A DNA stretch of 64,000 nucleotides from Oceanospirillum sediminis (GCF_014164585.1 NZ_JACJFM010000010.1:1-64000); one strand, 5' to 3'; counted from the first letter of the stretch, positions 27,973-37,407 are shown. Notes: generated by a model not told the origin, from the letters alone. Translations and numbers: made by a program.

Positions 27973-28998
27973 ATGCTGAAGAACTTTTCGAAACTGAAAA
28001 AACAGGTAATCACCGGAACTCTGTCTGTGGCTCTGGGTGCTGGCACTCTGGCTGCAACATCGACGGCATACGGTGCTGAGCATAACTGGCGTTTTGCTAA
28101 CCTGTACACTCGTGGTACTGCATTTGGTGATGTTTACGGCAGCATGGCTGAAAACATCGAGAAAATGTCTGGCGGCCGCATCAAAGTTAAGATGATGTAT
28201 GCTGGCGAAGGTGTATCCACTACGGGTATTCTGGGCGCGGTTAAATCCGGTCTGATCACTATGGGCGCACACTTCCAGCCAATGAATGCCGGTGAATTGC
28301 CAGCTGGTATTGTTGAAGTAGGTCTGCCAGGTGGTACGGCTGATGTGGGCGAGCTGAGTGTTCTGTTCCATGAGAAAGGTTTCAATGATGTTCTTAGCCG
28401 TGCTTACGGTGAGCAGGGTCTGGTTTACCTGAACCCGTACATCCAGCCTCCTGTATATCTGCTGACGAAAAAGCCAATCAACTCTGTTGAAGACTTCAAA
28501 GGTCTGAAGCTGCGTGCACCAGGTGCTTATGGTAAGTTCGTTCGTAACCTGGGTGCTTCTCCGGTATCTATGACCTGGAGTGAAATTTACACGGGCCTGG
28601 CGACAGGTGTAATCGATGGTTCTATCGGTAGTAACCTGATTGATCATCGTGATGGTAACCACGTAGAAGTGGCTAAATACATGTACCGTCTGCCACTGGC
28701 AGGTGCTCAGGTACTGCCGGTTATCGTAAACCAGAAAGCATGGAACAAACTGCCGGATGATCTGAAAGAGATCGTTAAAGCCGCTACTGCAGTACACGCT
28801 CGTGACCAGATGACTAAGTCGCGTCTGTGGGAATCTCAGGCGGTAGCAGATATGCAGGCGAAAGGCATGGAGTGGAGCCCTGAGCCAAGTAAGTCAGATA
28901 AAGAGGCCTGGGCTAAAGCCGGTGAAACATTGTGGGACGAGTATTCTAAGACAGACAAATTCAGCGCTGAGCTGGTCGAGATCCTGAAGAAGCAGTAA
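27973..28998 (+). CDS. dctP: TRAP transporter substrate-binding protein (DctP family)
   Basis: 341 residues with a signal peptide (lysine-rich start, hydrophobic core, cleavage after STAYGA) and the DctP fold. The conserved arginine that binds the substrate carboxylate is in LKLRAPGAYGKF (about residue 175). It is the periplasmic receptor of a tripartite ATP-independent transporter; position in the cluster points to glutarate or a related C5 dicarboxylate. A hairpin terminator separates it from dctQM, so more receptor than membrane protein is expected. Confidence 0.9.
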   Translation: MLKNFSKLKKQVITGTLSVALGAGTLAATSTAYGAEHNWRFANLYTRGTAFGDVYGSMAENIEKMSGGRIKVKMMYAGEGVSTTGILGAVKSGLITMGAHFQPMNAGELPAGIVEVGLPGGTADVGELSVLFHEKGFNDVLSRAYGEQGLVYLNPYIQPPVYLLTKKPINSVEDFKGLKLRAPGAYGKFVRNLGASPVSMTWSEIYTGLATGVIDGSIGSNLIDHRDGNHVEVAKYMYRLPLAGAQVLPVIVNQKAWNKLPDDLKEIVKAATAVHARDQMTKSRLWESQAVADMQAKGMEWSPEPSKSDKEAWAKAGETLWDEYSKTDKFSAELVEILKKQ

Positions 28999-29039
28999 GC
29001 ACTGATCTTACTCATCTTCTGACTTGATGTTCCGTTGTT

Positions 29040-29073
29040 AAATAAAGGGCGAAACTTCGCCCTTTATTTTTTT
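29040..29073 (+). terminator. Terminator/attenuator between dctP and dctQ
   Basis: AAATAAAGGGCGAA (29040-29053) pairs with TTCGCCCTTTATTT (29056-29069), followed by a T-run. It is placed so that most transcripts would end after dctP. Confidence 0.85.
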
Positions 29074-29092
29074 CACTTCAGGCTGTGGCGCT

Positions 29093-29647
29093 ATGGTTAA
29101 AAAAATTTTTGTTTTCTACTGTTCAGGGATCGACCGGCTTGTCAGTTTTATCGGAAAAAGTATTTCGATTCTGATGCCCTGTCTGGCATTAGTAATCGCC
29201 TACGAAGTATGCTCACGATACGTTTTTAACCAGCCGACGATCTGGGCCTATGATACTTCGTTGTTTTTCTCTTCTTATCTGGCGGCATTAGGCGGCGCCT
29301 ATGCTTACCAGAAGAATGCTCATATTAACGTGGACATTCTCTATCTGGCTGTTTCCAGTAAGACTAAGCGGGTATTTAATATTCTGACTGGCATTCTGGC
29401 GGCCTTTTTCATGTTTATTCTGATTATTGTGGCATATGAAAAGTTTGGCGAAGCGGTGAAGTTTGACTACCGGAAAATGAGTAACTGGGCTCCGCCTACG
29501 CACCATTTCTGGATGATGCTGATCGTGTCCGGCGCACTGATTATGCTGCAGATCTCCTGCAATATGATTAAAGACATTTATTATTTGTTTACTGCTCAGG
29601 ATCTGATTCCTGAGCCTGAAATCGACGCAGACCAGGAGGAAGCTTAA
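29093..29647 (+). CDS. dctQ: TRAP transporter small permease (DctQ family)
   Basis: 184 residues with four membrane helices (about 20-42, 58-75, 97-120, 140-160). The conserved RYVFNQPTIWAYD segment in helices 1-2 is typical of DctQ. It links the receptor to the large permease. One base separates it from dctM, so they are co-translated. Confidence 0.9.
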   Translation: MVKKIFVFYCSGIDRLVSFIGKSISILMPCLALVIAYEVCSRYVFNQPTIWAYDTSLFFSSYLAALGGAYAYQKNAHINVDILYLAVSSKTKRVFNILTGILAAFFMFILIIVAYEKFGEAVKFDYRKMSNWAPPTHHFWMMLIVSGALIMLQISCNMIKDIYYLFTAQDLIPEPEIDADQEEA

Positions 29648-29648
29648 T

Positions 29649-30968
29649 ATGGAAATTGAAGCACTTACTGGCATCTTATTATTGTGTATCCTGGTGAGCT
29701 TTGCTCTGGGTGCACCGGTAGGTTTTGCCCTCGGCGGCATTGCTATGGCCGTGGGATACGCCTCCTGGGGTGACGGCATTTTCAATATTCTGCCGAACAC
29801 CTTTGAATCGGTACTGTTCAGCTTTATCCTGCTGTCGATTCCTCTGTATATCTATATGGGGCAGCTGTTGACCCGGTCTGGTATTGGTGATGCGATGTTT
29901 AATGCCAGCCAGCTGGTAATTGGCAAGCTGCGTGGCTCGCTGGCAATCAGTGTGATTGGCGTCTGCTCCATGATCGGTGCCATGGTGGGTATTATCGGCG
30001 CCGGGATTATGACCTCGGGCAGTATTGCACTGAAACCGATGCTGGATCGTGGCTACGATAAGAAGCTGGCACTGGGTGTCATTATGGCCGGTGGTGGTCT
30101 GGGTATCCTGATTCCGCCCAGTGTACCTATGATTATGTTCGCAGCATCCACGCAGAACTCTGTGGGTAAGATGTTTGTTGCTGCGCTGTTCCCGGCGGTT
30201 CTGGCGATTATCTTCCTGGTCAGTTATATCATTATCAGCTGCAAGCTGAATCCTGAACGAGCGCCTCTGGGCACAGGTCAGGAAGCGACGATGACGCCGA
30301 AAGAAAAGGCCCGCACCCTGCGTGATGGTTTTATGTCCGTGCTGCTTATCTTTGCGGTACTGGGCAGTATTATCAGTGGTATTGCCACACCTACGGAATC
30401 CGGTGCTATCGGGGTCGTGGGGGCCGTGATTCTGGCCTTCTTCTTTAAACGTTTCCGACTGGGCATGTTTAAGATGGCGGGTATGGAAACCGCCATGCTG
30501 GTCAGTGTGGCCATGTGGATTATCCTCGGAGCGACCCTGTTCAGTAACTTCCATCTGTTGATGGGCGTTCAGGATATGATTGCCAGCTTTACCGAAGATC
30601 TGGGATTACCACCTCTGGGTGTGATTATTCTGATGCAGCTGGTGATGCTGGGGCTGGGCTTTATCATCGACGAGTTTATTATCGTTCTGATGTGTGCGCC
30701 GCTGTTTACGCCAATTGTTGTGGATCTGGGTTTTGACCCTATCTGGTTCGGTATCCTGATGATTCTGAATATTGAGATTGCCGTACAGACACCGCCTTAT
30801 GGTTTTGCTCTTTTCTATCTGAAAGGGATCGCTCCTCCCGGAGTGACCATGCTGGATATCTACAAATCGGTGACGCCTTTCATCTTGCTGAAACTCATGG
30901 TACTGATCATTTGTATGCTGTTCCCTGATCTGGTGATGTGGCTGCCGAATAAGGTGATGGGCCCCTGA
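29649..30968 (+). CDS. dctM: TRAP transporter large permease (DctM family)
   Basis: 439 residues, about 12 membrane helices, the sodium- or proton-coupled translocation subunit. Family segments visible are SIPLYIYMGQLL, GGGLGILIPPSVPMIMFA, TPTESGAIGVVGA and LVLGFIIDEF-like (GLGFIIDEFIIVLM) and EIAVQTPPYGFALFYLKG. The PPS and TPTESG motifs line the sodium sites in this family. It completes the DctPQM system. Confidence 0.94.
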   Translation: MEIEALTGILLLCILVSFALGAPVGFALGGIAMAVGYASWGDGIFNILPNTFESVLFSFILLSIPLYIYMGQLLTRSGIGDAMFNASQLVIGKLRGSLAISVIGVCSMIGAMVGIIGAGIMTSGSIALKPMLDRGYDKKLALGVIMAGGGLGILIPPSVPMIMFAASTQNSVGKMFVAALFPAVLAIIFLVSYIIISCKLNPERAPLGTGQEATMTPKEKARTLRDGFMSVLLIFAVLGSIISGIATPTESGAIGVVGAVILAFFFKRFRLGMFKMAGMETAMLVSVAMWIILGATLFSNFHLLMGVQDMIASFTEDLGLPPLGVIILMQLVMLGLGFIIDEFIIVLMCAPLFTPIVVDLGFDPIWFGILMILNIEIAVQTPPYGFALFYLKGIAPPGVTMLDIYKSVTPFILLKLMVLIICMLFPDLVMWLPNKVMGP

Positions 30969-30996
30969 CTGATCTATAAATTATTTGTGTCATATT

Positions 30997-31018
30997 AGGG
31001 GTGCGGAGACGCACCCTT
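30997..31018 (+). terminator. Terminator-like hairpin after dctM
   Basis: GGGTGCG-GAGA-CGCACCC (30999-31016), then TTATCGTTTGTTTT. Confidence 0.6.
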
Positions 31019-31066
31019 ATCGTTTGTTTTGCAGCATAGCGCTGACTCTGATCTTTAAGGACTGAT

Positions 31067-31504
31067 ATGTATAAATCGATTCTGATCCCGATGGATCTGG
31101 AACATGAAGATATGTTTCCTAAGGCTGTCGCTCTGGCGCAACAGCTGATAGGCAATGAGAATGGCTTTATTCATGGGGTCTATGTTGATGAAACCATGAT
31201 CCATCATGCCAATTTTTCTATTTCTGGTGATGCTGTTGAACAGGCCCGACAGGAAACCAAACAACAGGTGAAGGCCTTGTTCAGAAAGCATGTGCCGGAA
31301 GCTTTGCAGGGTAAATGCCGGGTGCGTAAAGGTGTGGTTTATGATGCGGTGCTGGAAGAGGCGGGAAAGGTCAAGCCGGATGTCATTCTGGTGGCGGCAG
31401 GTCGTCCGGGGTTATCCAGTTATCTGCTGGGTTCTAATGCCGAGAAAATTCTGCGCCATGCGGATTGTTCTGTGTTTGTGATCCGGGATGATCATAGCTG
31501 GTAA
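31067..31504 (+). CDS. Universal stress protein UspA, TRAP-associated
   Basis: 145 residues of the ATP-binding UspA type: MYKSILIPMDLEHED at the N terminus and the nucleotide-loop GRPGLSSYLLGSNAEKILRHADCSVFVI near the C terminus (G-x2-G-x9-G(S)). It lies 98 bp after dctM on the same strand. Some TRAP operons carry such a protein (TeaD next to the ectoine TRAP system TeaABC), where it modulates transport. The same is inferred here. Confidence 0.88.
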   Translation: MYKSILIPMDLEHEDMFPKAVALAQQLIGNENGFIHGVYVDETMIHHANFSISGDAVEQARQETKQQVKALFRKHVPEALQGKCRVRKGVVYDAVLEEAGKVKPDVILVAAGRPGLSSYLLGSNAEKILRHADCSVFVIRDDHSW

Positions 31505-31623
31505 AACAGCGTCTTAATTATGCTTATCGGTATCTGATGATCCGAACAGGCTGCCATAATTGGTGGCCTTTCTGGACAGGCGCATCAGACAGATCAATGC
31601 GCCTTTAACAGAATGTTTATCGG

Positions 31624-32307
31624 TTATGGCAGAAGATTCCGGATAACCGGGATCGGGCTGAGGATATGTTCGTACATCAGTTGTTTAGCCCGTGCTTTAT
31701 CTCTGTCAAGCAGGGCATCTACCAGATCAGAGTGTTCCTGACGCTTCCCTTCTAAGGCCGATTGTGAAAATACGGTCTGACGCAGCCATAGCTGACGATA
31801 GCGTTCGGCCTGGTCCAGTAAAGACATTCTGAGTTCCAGCAGTTTGACGGAGCTGCAGCCATTGGCAATCGCGTTGTGGAAGGATTTATGGCGACTGTCC
31901 CAGACCTCCAGCATCTCTTCCGGTGAATTGACTTCGTTCACTCTGGATAATTTATGAGCTTCACCCAGAACTGTGGCTTCCCAGCTGTCATCACCACGCT
32001 CAACGGCCAGTTCGGTGATCAGTGCTTCCAGATGGGCGCGGGCATCATAGATATCGGTCAGTTCTTCTAAAGACATTTCGGCAACACGAAACCCTCGCTG
32101 ACTGATAGCGGTTACCAGGCGATCAGCCACCAGCTGTGACAGAGCTTCACGCATAGGGCCTGCACCTATGTCATAGCTCTCTTTCAGATGGCTCATCAGC
32201 AGTTTATCGCCAGGCTGGTGTATTCCCTTGATGATATCCTGCTTCAGGAGTCTGTAAGCGATAGTGGCCTGATTCGCCTTGCTTTGTGCTGCGGTGTCTT
32301 TGCTCAT
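31624..32307 (-). CDS. csiR: GntR/FCD-family regulator, probably CsiR-like
   Basis: 227 residues with an N-terminal winged HTH (GDKLLMSHLKESYDIGAGPMREALSQL) and a C-terminal all-helical FCD ligand domain with the metal-binding D/H residues (VWDSRHKSFHNAI). It is divergent from csiD. In E. coli and Pseudomonas CsiR represses csiD-lhgO and is released by 2-hydroxyglutarate or glutarate. The gene symbol follows position and family; ligand is inferred. Confidence 0.82.
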   Translation of the reverse strand: MSKDTAAQSKANQATIAYRLLKQDIIKGIHQPGDKLLMSHLKESYDIGAGPMREALSQLVADRLVTAISQRGFRVAEMSLEELTDIYDARAHLEALITELAVERGDDSWEATVLGEAHKLSRVNEVNSPEEMLEVWDSRHKSFHNAIANGCSSVKLLELRMSLLDQAERYRQLWLRQTVFSQSALEGKRQEHSDLVDALLDRDKARAKQLMYEHILSPIPVIRNLLP

Positions 32308-32331
32308 TTCGGCATCCGTTGTGACCAGATC

Positions 32332-32351
32332 GTCTGATTATAAACTCAGAC
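32332..32351. promoter_or_regulatory. Inverted repeat in the csiR-csiD gap (candidate GntR operator)
   Basis: GTCTGA (32332-32337) and TCAGAC (32346-32351) form a perfect inverted repeat with an 8-base spacer. It lies 25 bp upstream of the regulator's start codon. Confidence 0.45.
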
Positions 32352-32485
32352 TGGAAAGGGATAAATCAGCTATTTTGTCTTCAAATTATAAAAATGTAGA
32401 TATTTTTAAATAATAAATATATTATTCATCTGCACATGGCATTTGATGTGTCGCATTACCCTATATGCACTTCAGGAGTCGAGAG

Positions 32486-33457
32486 ATGAGTGTTGTTGAA
32501 CAGGCAGGCATTCCTGCAGAAACGAAATACCAAGGTTTTACTTTAGCTGTATCTGAGCAGAGCAATGGCCGCCTGCTGCAATTGACGTTCAACAAGGAAA
32601 CCGTTGATCAATTCTTTGCTGCAATTGAGGAATGGCCGATTCAGGCGCTGGAGTATAAATCTTTCCTGCGTTTTCGTGTCGCGAAAGTACTGGATGATCT
32701 GTGTGGTAATCAGCTGCAGTCTTTGCTGGTGGATACGCTGGTTGACCGTAATACCGGTGCTCTGCTGATTACTCCTGAAGGTCTGGATGATGTATCTCAG
32801 GCAGAAGATATGGTGCGTTTCACTACAGCTGTATGTCACCTGATGGGTCGTTCTAACTTTGATGCCATGAGCGGTAAGTACTATGCCCGTTTTGCGGTAG
32901 TGAACAGCGATAACTCTGACAGCTACCTGCGTCAGCCACACCGTGTTATGGAACTGCACAACGACGGTACTTACGTTGAAGAAGATACTGACTTCAACCT
33001 GATGCTGAAGATTGATGAGCAGAACATGGAAGGCGGTAACTCTCTGCTACTGCACCTGGATGACTGGGAAGATCTGGAGAAGTTTTCCACTAACCCTCTG
33101 GCATTCCGTGATATCCGCTGGGCTGTTCCGCCAAGTAAGAATATCTCTAAAGAGACTTACCACCCGGTATTTGATCTGGATGTAAACGGTGACCTGATCA
33201 CCTCGTACATCGATCAGTTTGCTCAGCCTGCTAACTTTGAAGAAGGCGTATGGCTCTCTGAGCTGGGTGAATCTTTCGAAAGCAGCAAGGGTATTCAGTC
33301 GATCCGTGTACCTGTGGGCAGTTTCCTGCTGATTAACAACCACATGTGGCTGCACGGCCGCGATAAATTTACACCACATGACGGTTTACGTCGTGAGCTG
33401 ATGCGTCAGCGTGGTTACTTCACGCATAAGAAAACGCTGCGCAACCCACGTCAGTAA
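32486..33457 (+). CDS. csiD: Glutarate 2-hydroxylase CsiD (Fe(II)/2-oxoglutarate dioxygenase)
   Basis: Converts glutarate and 2-oxoglutarate to L-2-hydroxyglutarate and succinate. From ATG 32486 the protein is 323 residues. The iron triad is visible as H158-x-D160 ([13 protein letters not shown]) and H290 (MWLHGRDKF), and the 2-oxoglutarate arginine lies in [13 protein letters not shown] (about 302-309). These positions are within two residues of the E. coli enzyme. The in-frame ATG at 32465 would add seven unlike residues. It precedes lhgO, with a hairpin between them. Confidence 0.95.
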   Translation: MSVVEQAGIPAETKYQGFTLAVSEQSNGRLLQLTFNKETVDQFFAAIEEWPIQALEYKSFLRFRVAKVLDDLCGNQLQSLLVDTLVDRNTGALLITPEGLDDVSQAEDMVRFTTAVCHLMGRSNFDAMSGKYYARFAVVNSDNSDSYLRQPHRVMELHNDGTYVEEDTDFNLMLKIDEQNMEGGNSLLLHLDDWEDLEKFSTNPLAFRDIRWAVPPSKNISKETYHPVFDLDVNGDLITSYIDQFAQPANFEEGVWLSELGESFESSKGIQSIRVPVGSFLLINNHMWLHGRDKFTPHDGLRRELMRQRGYFTHKKTLRNPRQ

Positions 33458-33548
33458 TCTGAGGCGTGTTTTCTTAAGGTAAATGTTCCGGCAGGGACTT
33501 GTTCATCCAGTGTCTATTCATAACAATAGTCGCTGAGATAAATTCAGA

Positions 33549-33578
33549 CCTCTGAGAGGCTTGCCTCTCAGGGGTTTT
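33549..33578 (+). terminator. Hairpin between csiD and lhgO
   Basis: CCTCTGAGAGGC (33549-33560) pairs with GCCTCTCAGGGG (33563-33574), followed by TTTT. It is a partial terminator between co-oriented genes. Confidence 0.75.
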
Positions 33579-33598
33579 CGCGTCAGGCGAGGAATAAA

Positions 33599-34792
33599 AT
33601 GTACGATTACATCATCATCGGCGGTGGCATTGTTGGTATGTCCACTGCGATGCAGTTACTGCAACAACAACCCGGCAAAAAACTGCTGGTGGTCGAAAAA
33701 GAAGCTCAGGTCGCTCAGCATCAGACTGGACATAACAGCGGCGTGATTCATGCCGGTGTTTATTACACGCCGGGCAGTCTTAAAGCTAAATTCTGCCTGG
33801 AAGGTAATAAAGCGACCAAAACCTTCTGTGATGAAAATGATATTCCGTATGATGAATGCGGTAAGCTGCTGGTTGCGACCAATGAGCTGGAAATGGAGCG
33901 CATGAAAGCGCTGTGGGAGCGCACTGAAGCCAACGGCCTGGAGCGCTACTGGCTGAATGCTGAAGAGCTGAAAGCGCGTGAGCCGAATATCACAGGTATC
34001 GGCGGTATCTTTGTCCCTTCCAGCGGTATTGTCAGCTATCGCCGTGTGACCGAAGTGATGGCGGATAAAGTCCGTGAAATGGGTGGCGAAATCCAGTTTA
34101 ACTGCGAAGTAACGGCACTGAAAGAAAGCGATTCTGATGTAACGGTATTCACCAGTCGAGGCAGCTTTACCAGTCAGTATATGATCTCCTGTTCAGGTCT
34201 GATGGCGGATCGTGTAGTAAAAATGCTGGGCATTAAGCCGACCTTTAAGATCTGTCCTTTCCGGGGTGAATATTACCTGCTGAAACCAGAGCATAATCAG
34301 GTGGTCAATCATCTGATCTATCCGATCCCTGATCCGAGCATGCCTTTCCTGGGGGTACACCTGACCCGCATGATCGATGGCACGGTAACGGTAGGTCCGA
34401 ATGCGGTGATGGCCTGGAAGCGTGAAGGTTATAAAAAGACCGATATCTCTCTGAAAGACAGTCTGGAAGCACTGACTTATCCGGGCATTCTGAAGGTACT
34501 GTATAAAAATCTGAAGCCAGGTCTGATCGAAACGAAAAACTCTCTGTTTAAAGGTCAGTACCTGAAGGAAGTGAATAAATATTGTCCGAAGATTGTAAAA
34601 TCGGATCTGCAGCCTTACCCGGCAGGTGTACGTGCTCAGGCGGTGTCTGAGGATGGTAATCTGGTGGATGATTTCCTGTTTGTGAAGACAAAACGCACCA
34701 TTAATGTCTGTAACGCCCCTTCTCCGGCAGCGACCTCTGCGATTCCGATTGGTAAACATATTCTGCAGGAAGCGGCTGAAAATTTTGCCTGA
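33599..34792 (+). CDS. lhgO: L-2-hydroxyglutarate dehydrogenase/oxidase LhgO
   Basis: FAD enzyme oxidising L-2-hydroxyglutarate to 2-oxoglutarate, passing electrons to the quinone pool. The 397 residues show the FAD motif IIGGGIVGMSTAMQL at the N terminus, the substrate-region HNSGVIHAGVYYTPGSLKA and FRGEYYLL, all typical of LhgO/L2HGDH. It follows csiD by 141 bp with a good AGGAAT site. Together CsiD and LhgO regenerate the 2-oxoglutarate spent in the first step. Confidence 0.95.
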   Translation: MYDYIIIGGGIVGMSTAMQLLQQQPGKKLLVVEKEAQVAQHQTGHNSGVIHAGVYYTPGSLKAKFCLEGNKATKTFCDENDIPYDECGKLLVATNELEMERMKALWERTEANGLERYWLNAEELKAREPNITGIGGIFVPSSGIVSYRRVTEVMADKVREMGGEIQFNCEVTALKESDSDVTVFTSRGSFTSQYMISCSGLMADRVVKMLGIKPTFKICPFRGEYYLLKPEHNQVVNHLIYPIPDPSMPFLGVHLTRMIDGTVTVGPNAVMAWKREGYKKTDISLKDSLEALTYPGILKVLYKNLKPGLIETKNSLFKGQYLKEVNKYCPKIVKSDLQPYPAGVRAQAVSEDGNLVDDFLFVKTKRTINVCNAPSPAATSAIPIGKHILQEAAENFA

Positions 34793-34942
34793 TAGCAGAG
34801 CTTATACTCTGACTCTGAGCTGGCATCAGCTCCGGCTCCGGACAGATATAAACTGCGGAGTTATCAGAGCAAACAATAGCTAAGGCTTTGTTTTTAAAGA
34901 TCTGTTTGATTCAATGATCTTATACAGACCCAGCTATCACTG

Positions 34943-34979
34943 ACAGCGGAAGTATCTTTGAATATTCCCGCTGTTTTTG
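34943..34979 (+). terminator. Terminator of lhgO
   Basis: ACAGCGG (34943-34949) pairs with CCGCTGT (34968-34974), with further A/T pairing inside, followed by TTTTTGT. Confidence 0.75.
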
Positions 34980-35001
34980 TATATGTTGCTTGATAATCAA
35001 A

Positions 35002-35040
35002 AATTATAAAAAATATATATTTCATATATTGTACTTATTG
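35002..35040 (+). promoter_or_regulatory. A/T-rich candidate operator upstream of gcdH
   Basis: It contains ATATAT-TTC-ATATAT and then TATATTGTACTTATTG. The last 16 bases differ at one position from TATATTGTAATTATTG in the LysR/CoA-transferase gap (24881-24896). Confidence 0.42.
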
Positions 35041-35153
35041 CTTCCAGGGATATAACTTCTTGCCTATCCAATAGCAATAAGCGTAGCGGACCGGGTGGTC
35101 TTCTGCGGTATAACAATTCCAAACTGATACGAGTAAATAGACAGAGGTGAGAC

Positions 35154-36332
35154 ATGAGCCAGCGTGTCGCGTTTAACTGGGAAGACCCGTTCAATCTTGA
35201 TCAGCAACTGACAGAAGAAGAGCGCATGGTGCGCGACATGGCCCGTGAATACTGCCAGGGTCGTCTGCAGCCCCGTGTTCTGGAAGCTAACCGTGAAGAG
35301 ATCTTCCATCGCGAAATTATGAATGAGATGGGTGAAATGGGTCTGCTGGGCAGCACACTGCCGGAAGAGTACGGTTGCGCCGGTGTAAACCATGTTTGCT
35401 ATGGCCTGGCGGCACGTGAAGTAGAGCGTGTAGACAGCGGCTATCGCTCTGCAATGAGTGTGCAGTCTTCCCTGGTCATGCACCCGATTTACGCGTATGG
35501 CTCTGAAGAGCAGCGTCAGAAGTATCTGCCAAAACTGGCCACCGGTGAGTGGGTTGGCTGTTTTGGTCTGACCGAGCCAGATGTTGGTTCTGATCCGGGT
35601 GGTATGAAAACCCGTGCTGAGCGTGTTGATGGCGGTTTCCGTGTGACCGGTGCCAAAATGTGGATCACCAACTCGCCGATCTCTGATGTGATGGTGGTAT
35701 GGGCGAAACTGGATGGTGAAATTCATGGCTTCATTCTGGAACGTGGTATGGAAGGTCTGAGCACACCGAAGATTGAAGGTAAGTTCTCTCTGCGTGCATC
35801 TATCACCGGTGAAATCGTGATGGACAACGTCTTTGTACCGGAAGAGAACCTGCTGCCTAATGTAAAAGGTCTGAAAGGCCCGTTTGGCTGCCTTAATAAA
35901 GCCCGTTATGGTATTGCCTGGGGTGCACTGGGTGCGGCTGAATTCTGCTGGCATGCTGCGCGTCAGTACTCTCTGGATCGTATTCAGTTTAAACGCCCTC
36001 TGGCTGCGACTCAGCTGGTGCAGAAGAAACTGGCTGACATGCAGACTGAAATCACTCTGGGTCTGCAGGGATGTCTGCAGGCAGGTCGTCTGATGGATGA
36101 AGGCCAGTGCCCGGTTGAACTGATCTCCCTGATTAAACGTAATTCTTGCGGTAAGTCGCTGGATATCGCCCGTGTTGCCCGTGATATGCACGGTGGTAAC
36201 GGTATCTCTGATGAGTTCCACGTAATCCGTCACTCCATGAACCTGGAAGCGGTGAACACCTACGAAGGGACTCACGATATTCACGCACTGATTCTGGGTC
36301 GTGCACAGACCGGGATTCAGGCATTCGGCTGA
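35154..36332 (+). CDS. gcdH: Glutaryl-CoA dehydrogenase
   Basis: FAD acyl-CoA dehydrogenase that oxidises and decarboxylates glutaryl-CoA to crotonyl-CoA. The 392 residues show [30 protein letters not shown], the Arg-rich binding segment [19 protein letters not shown] and the active-site Glu in [18 protein letters not shown]. These match glutaryl-CoA rather than other acyl-CoA dehydrogenases. Length is normal (about 390). It has its own upstream A/T-rich region and a terminator downstream, so it is a single-gene transcript, probably under the LysR regulator. Confidence 0.95.
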   Translation: MSQRVAFNWEDPFNLDQQLTEEERMVRDMAREYCQGRLQPRVLEANREEIFHREIMNEMGEMGLLGSTLPEEYGCAGVNHVCYGLAAREVERVDSGYRSAMSVQSSLVMHPIYAYGSEEQRQKYLPKLATGEWVGCFGLTEPDVGSDPGGMKTRAERVDGGFRVTGAKMWITNSPISDVMVVWAKLDGEIHGFILERGMEGLSTPKIEGKFSLRASITGEIVMDNVFVPEENLLPNVKGLKGPFGCLNKARYGIAWGALGAAEFCWHAARQYSLDRIQFKRPLAATQLVQKKLADMQTEITLGLQGCLQAGRLMDEGQCPVELISLIKRNSCGKSLDIARVARDMHGGNGISDEFHVIRHSMNLEAVNTYEGTHDIHALILGRAQTGIQAFG

Positions 36333-36481
36333 TCATTATTGTCAGCTGTTCAGTGCCTTTAGTGCTGCGCTGAACAGATACCGGGCCCTGCCAGGTCCGG
36401 TATGCACTGTGTTCGTGTCCTTTTCCCTGTTTATCTCTGCTTAGCAGGGGGAAGTTTATTGCCAGGCCAATTGTGCTTTGC

Positions 36482-36507
36482 AGCCCGCCATGAGCGGGCT
36501 TTTTTTG
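36482..36507 (+). terminator. Terminator of gcdH
   Basis: AGCCCGC-CATGA-GCGGGCT followed by TTTTTTT. Confidence 0.9.
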
Positions 36508-36630
36508 TCTTGGCCGGATAATCGTTATCGTGCCCTGATTCGTTGCTCCGGAACAACTTCATCAAATTTATTCCGATTGTGATTATCAGGCTTAAATCTT
36601 GACTATGCCGGTATCTGAGCGTGTTCAGCG

Positions 36631-37407
36631 TTATTCTTCATGATCTCGCAGGAAACACCACTGATCGCCTTTACTCTGCTCTTCACTGAAATAATATCCG
36701 TCCAGATCAAACTGTTTCAGCTGCTCAGGTCCGGTCAGCTGGTTTTTAATAATGTAAGCGCTCATCAGTCCTCGGGCTTTTTTGGCATAGAAACTGATCA
36801 TTTTGTATTGTCCGTTTTTCCAATCTTTAAAGACCGGTGTGATAATCCGGGCCTGCAGTTCTTTCGCCTTTACTGCTTTAAAGTACTCATTTGAAGCCAG
36901 GTTAATCAGTACCGGTTCAGGCTGTTCGGCTAACTCCTGATTGAGTGCTGCCGTCAGTTTATTACCCCAGAACTGGTACAAATCTTTGCCCCGCTGGTTA
37001 GCAAACTTTGTGCCCATCTCCAGGCGATATGGCTGAATCAGATCCAGCGGTTTCAGCAACCCATACAGACCCGACAGAATTCTCAGATGTTGCTGAGCAA
37101 ATACAAAATCCTGTTCCGAGAAGGTTTCAGCCGCCAGTCCTGTGTAAACGTCGCCTTTAAATGCCAGCAAAGCCTGTTTGGCATTGTCCTGGGTAAAGGG
37201 GCGACTCCAGCTGCCAAAACGAGCCATGTTCAGTGCTGCCAGCTTATCACTCAGTTTCATCAGGGTTGCAATATCAGCCTGAGAAAGATGCTTCAATTCA
37301 TTAATCAGGAGCTGACTATCATCAAGCCAGTCCGGTTGACTGAATTGTTCGGTCACAGGGGCGGTTTCAAAATCCAGCGTTTTGGCTGGTGATATTACAA
37401 TTTTCAT
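36631..37407 (-). CDS. yaaA: Peroxide stress protein YaaA (UPF0246)
   Basis: From ATG 37407 the protein is 258 residues, beginning [15 protein letters not shown], the universal start of the YaaA family. The in-frame upstream extension of 38 residues runs into the Amt-MCP promoter region and is not family-like. Conserved segments include [31 protein letters not shown] and [12 protein letters not shown]. YaaA limits damage by hydrogen peroxide by keeping free iron low and binds DNA. Monocistronic, divergent from the Amt-MCP gene. Confidence 0.92.
   Translation of the reverse strand: MKIVISPAKTLDFETAPVTEQFSQPDWLDDSQLLINELKHLSQADIATLMKLSDKLAALNMARFGSWSRPFTQDNAKQALLAFKGDVYTGLAAETFSEQDFVFAQQHLRILSGLYGLLKPLDLIQPYRLEMGTKFANQRGKDLYQFWGNKLTAALNQELAEQPEPVLINLASNEYFKAVKAKELQARIITPVFKDWKNGQYKMISFYAKKARGLMSAYIIKNQLTGPEQLKQFDLDGYYFSEEQSKGDQWCFLRDHEE

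Noticed and set aside
27943-28797. A 284-codon minus-strand open frame opposite dctP
   Set aside because: Antisense shadow of a gene with strong motif support; no ribosome site or domain.
35064-36284. A 406-codon minus-strand open frame opposite gcdH
   Set aside because: It is longer than gcdH itself but lacks any recognisable domain, has a composition rich in Thr/Gln/His/Arg typical of antisense frames, and gcdH on the other strand has all catalytic motifs.
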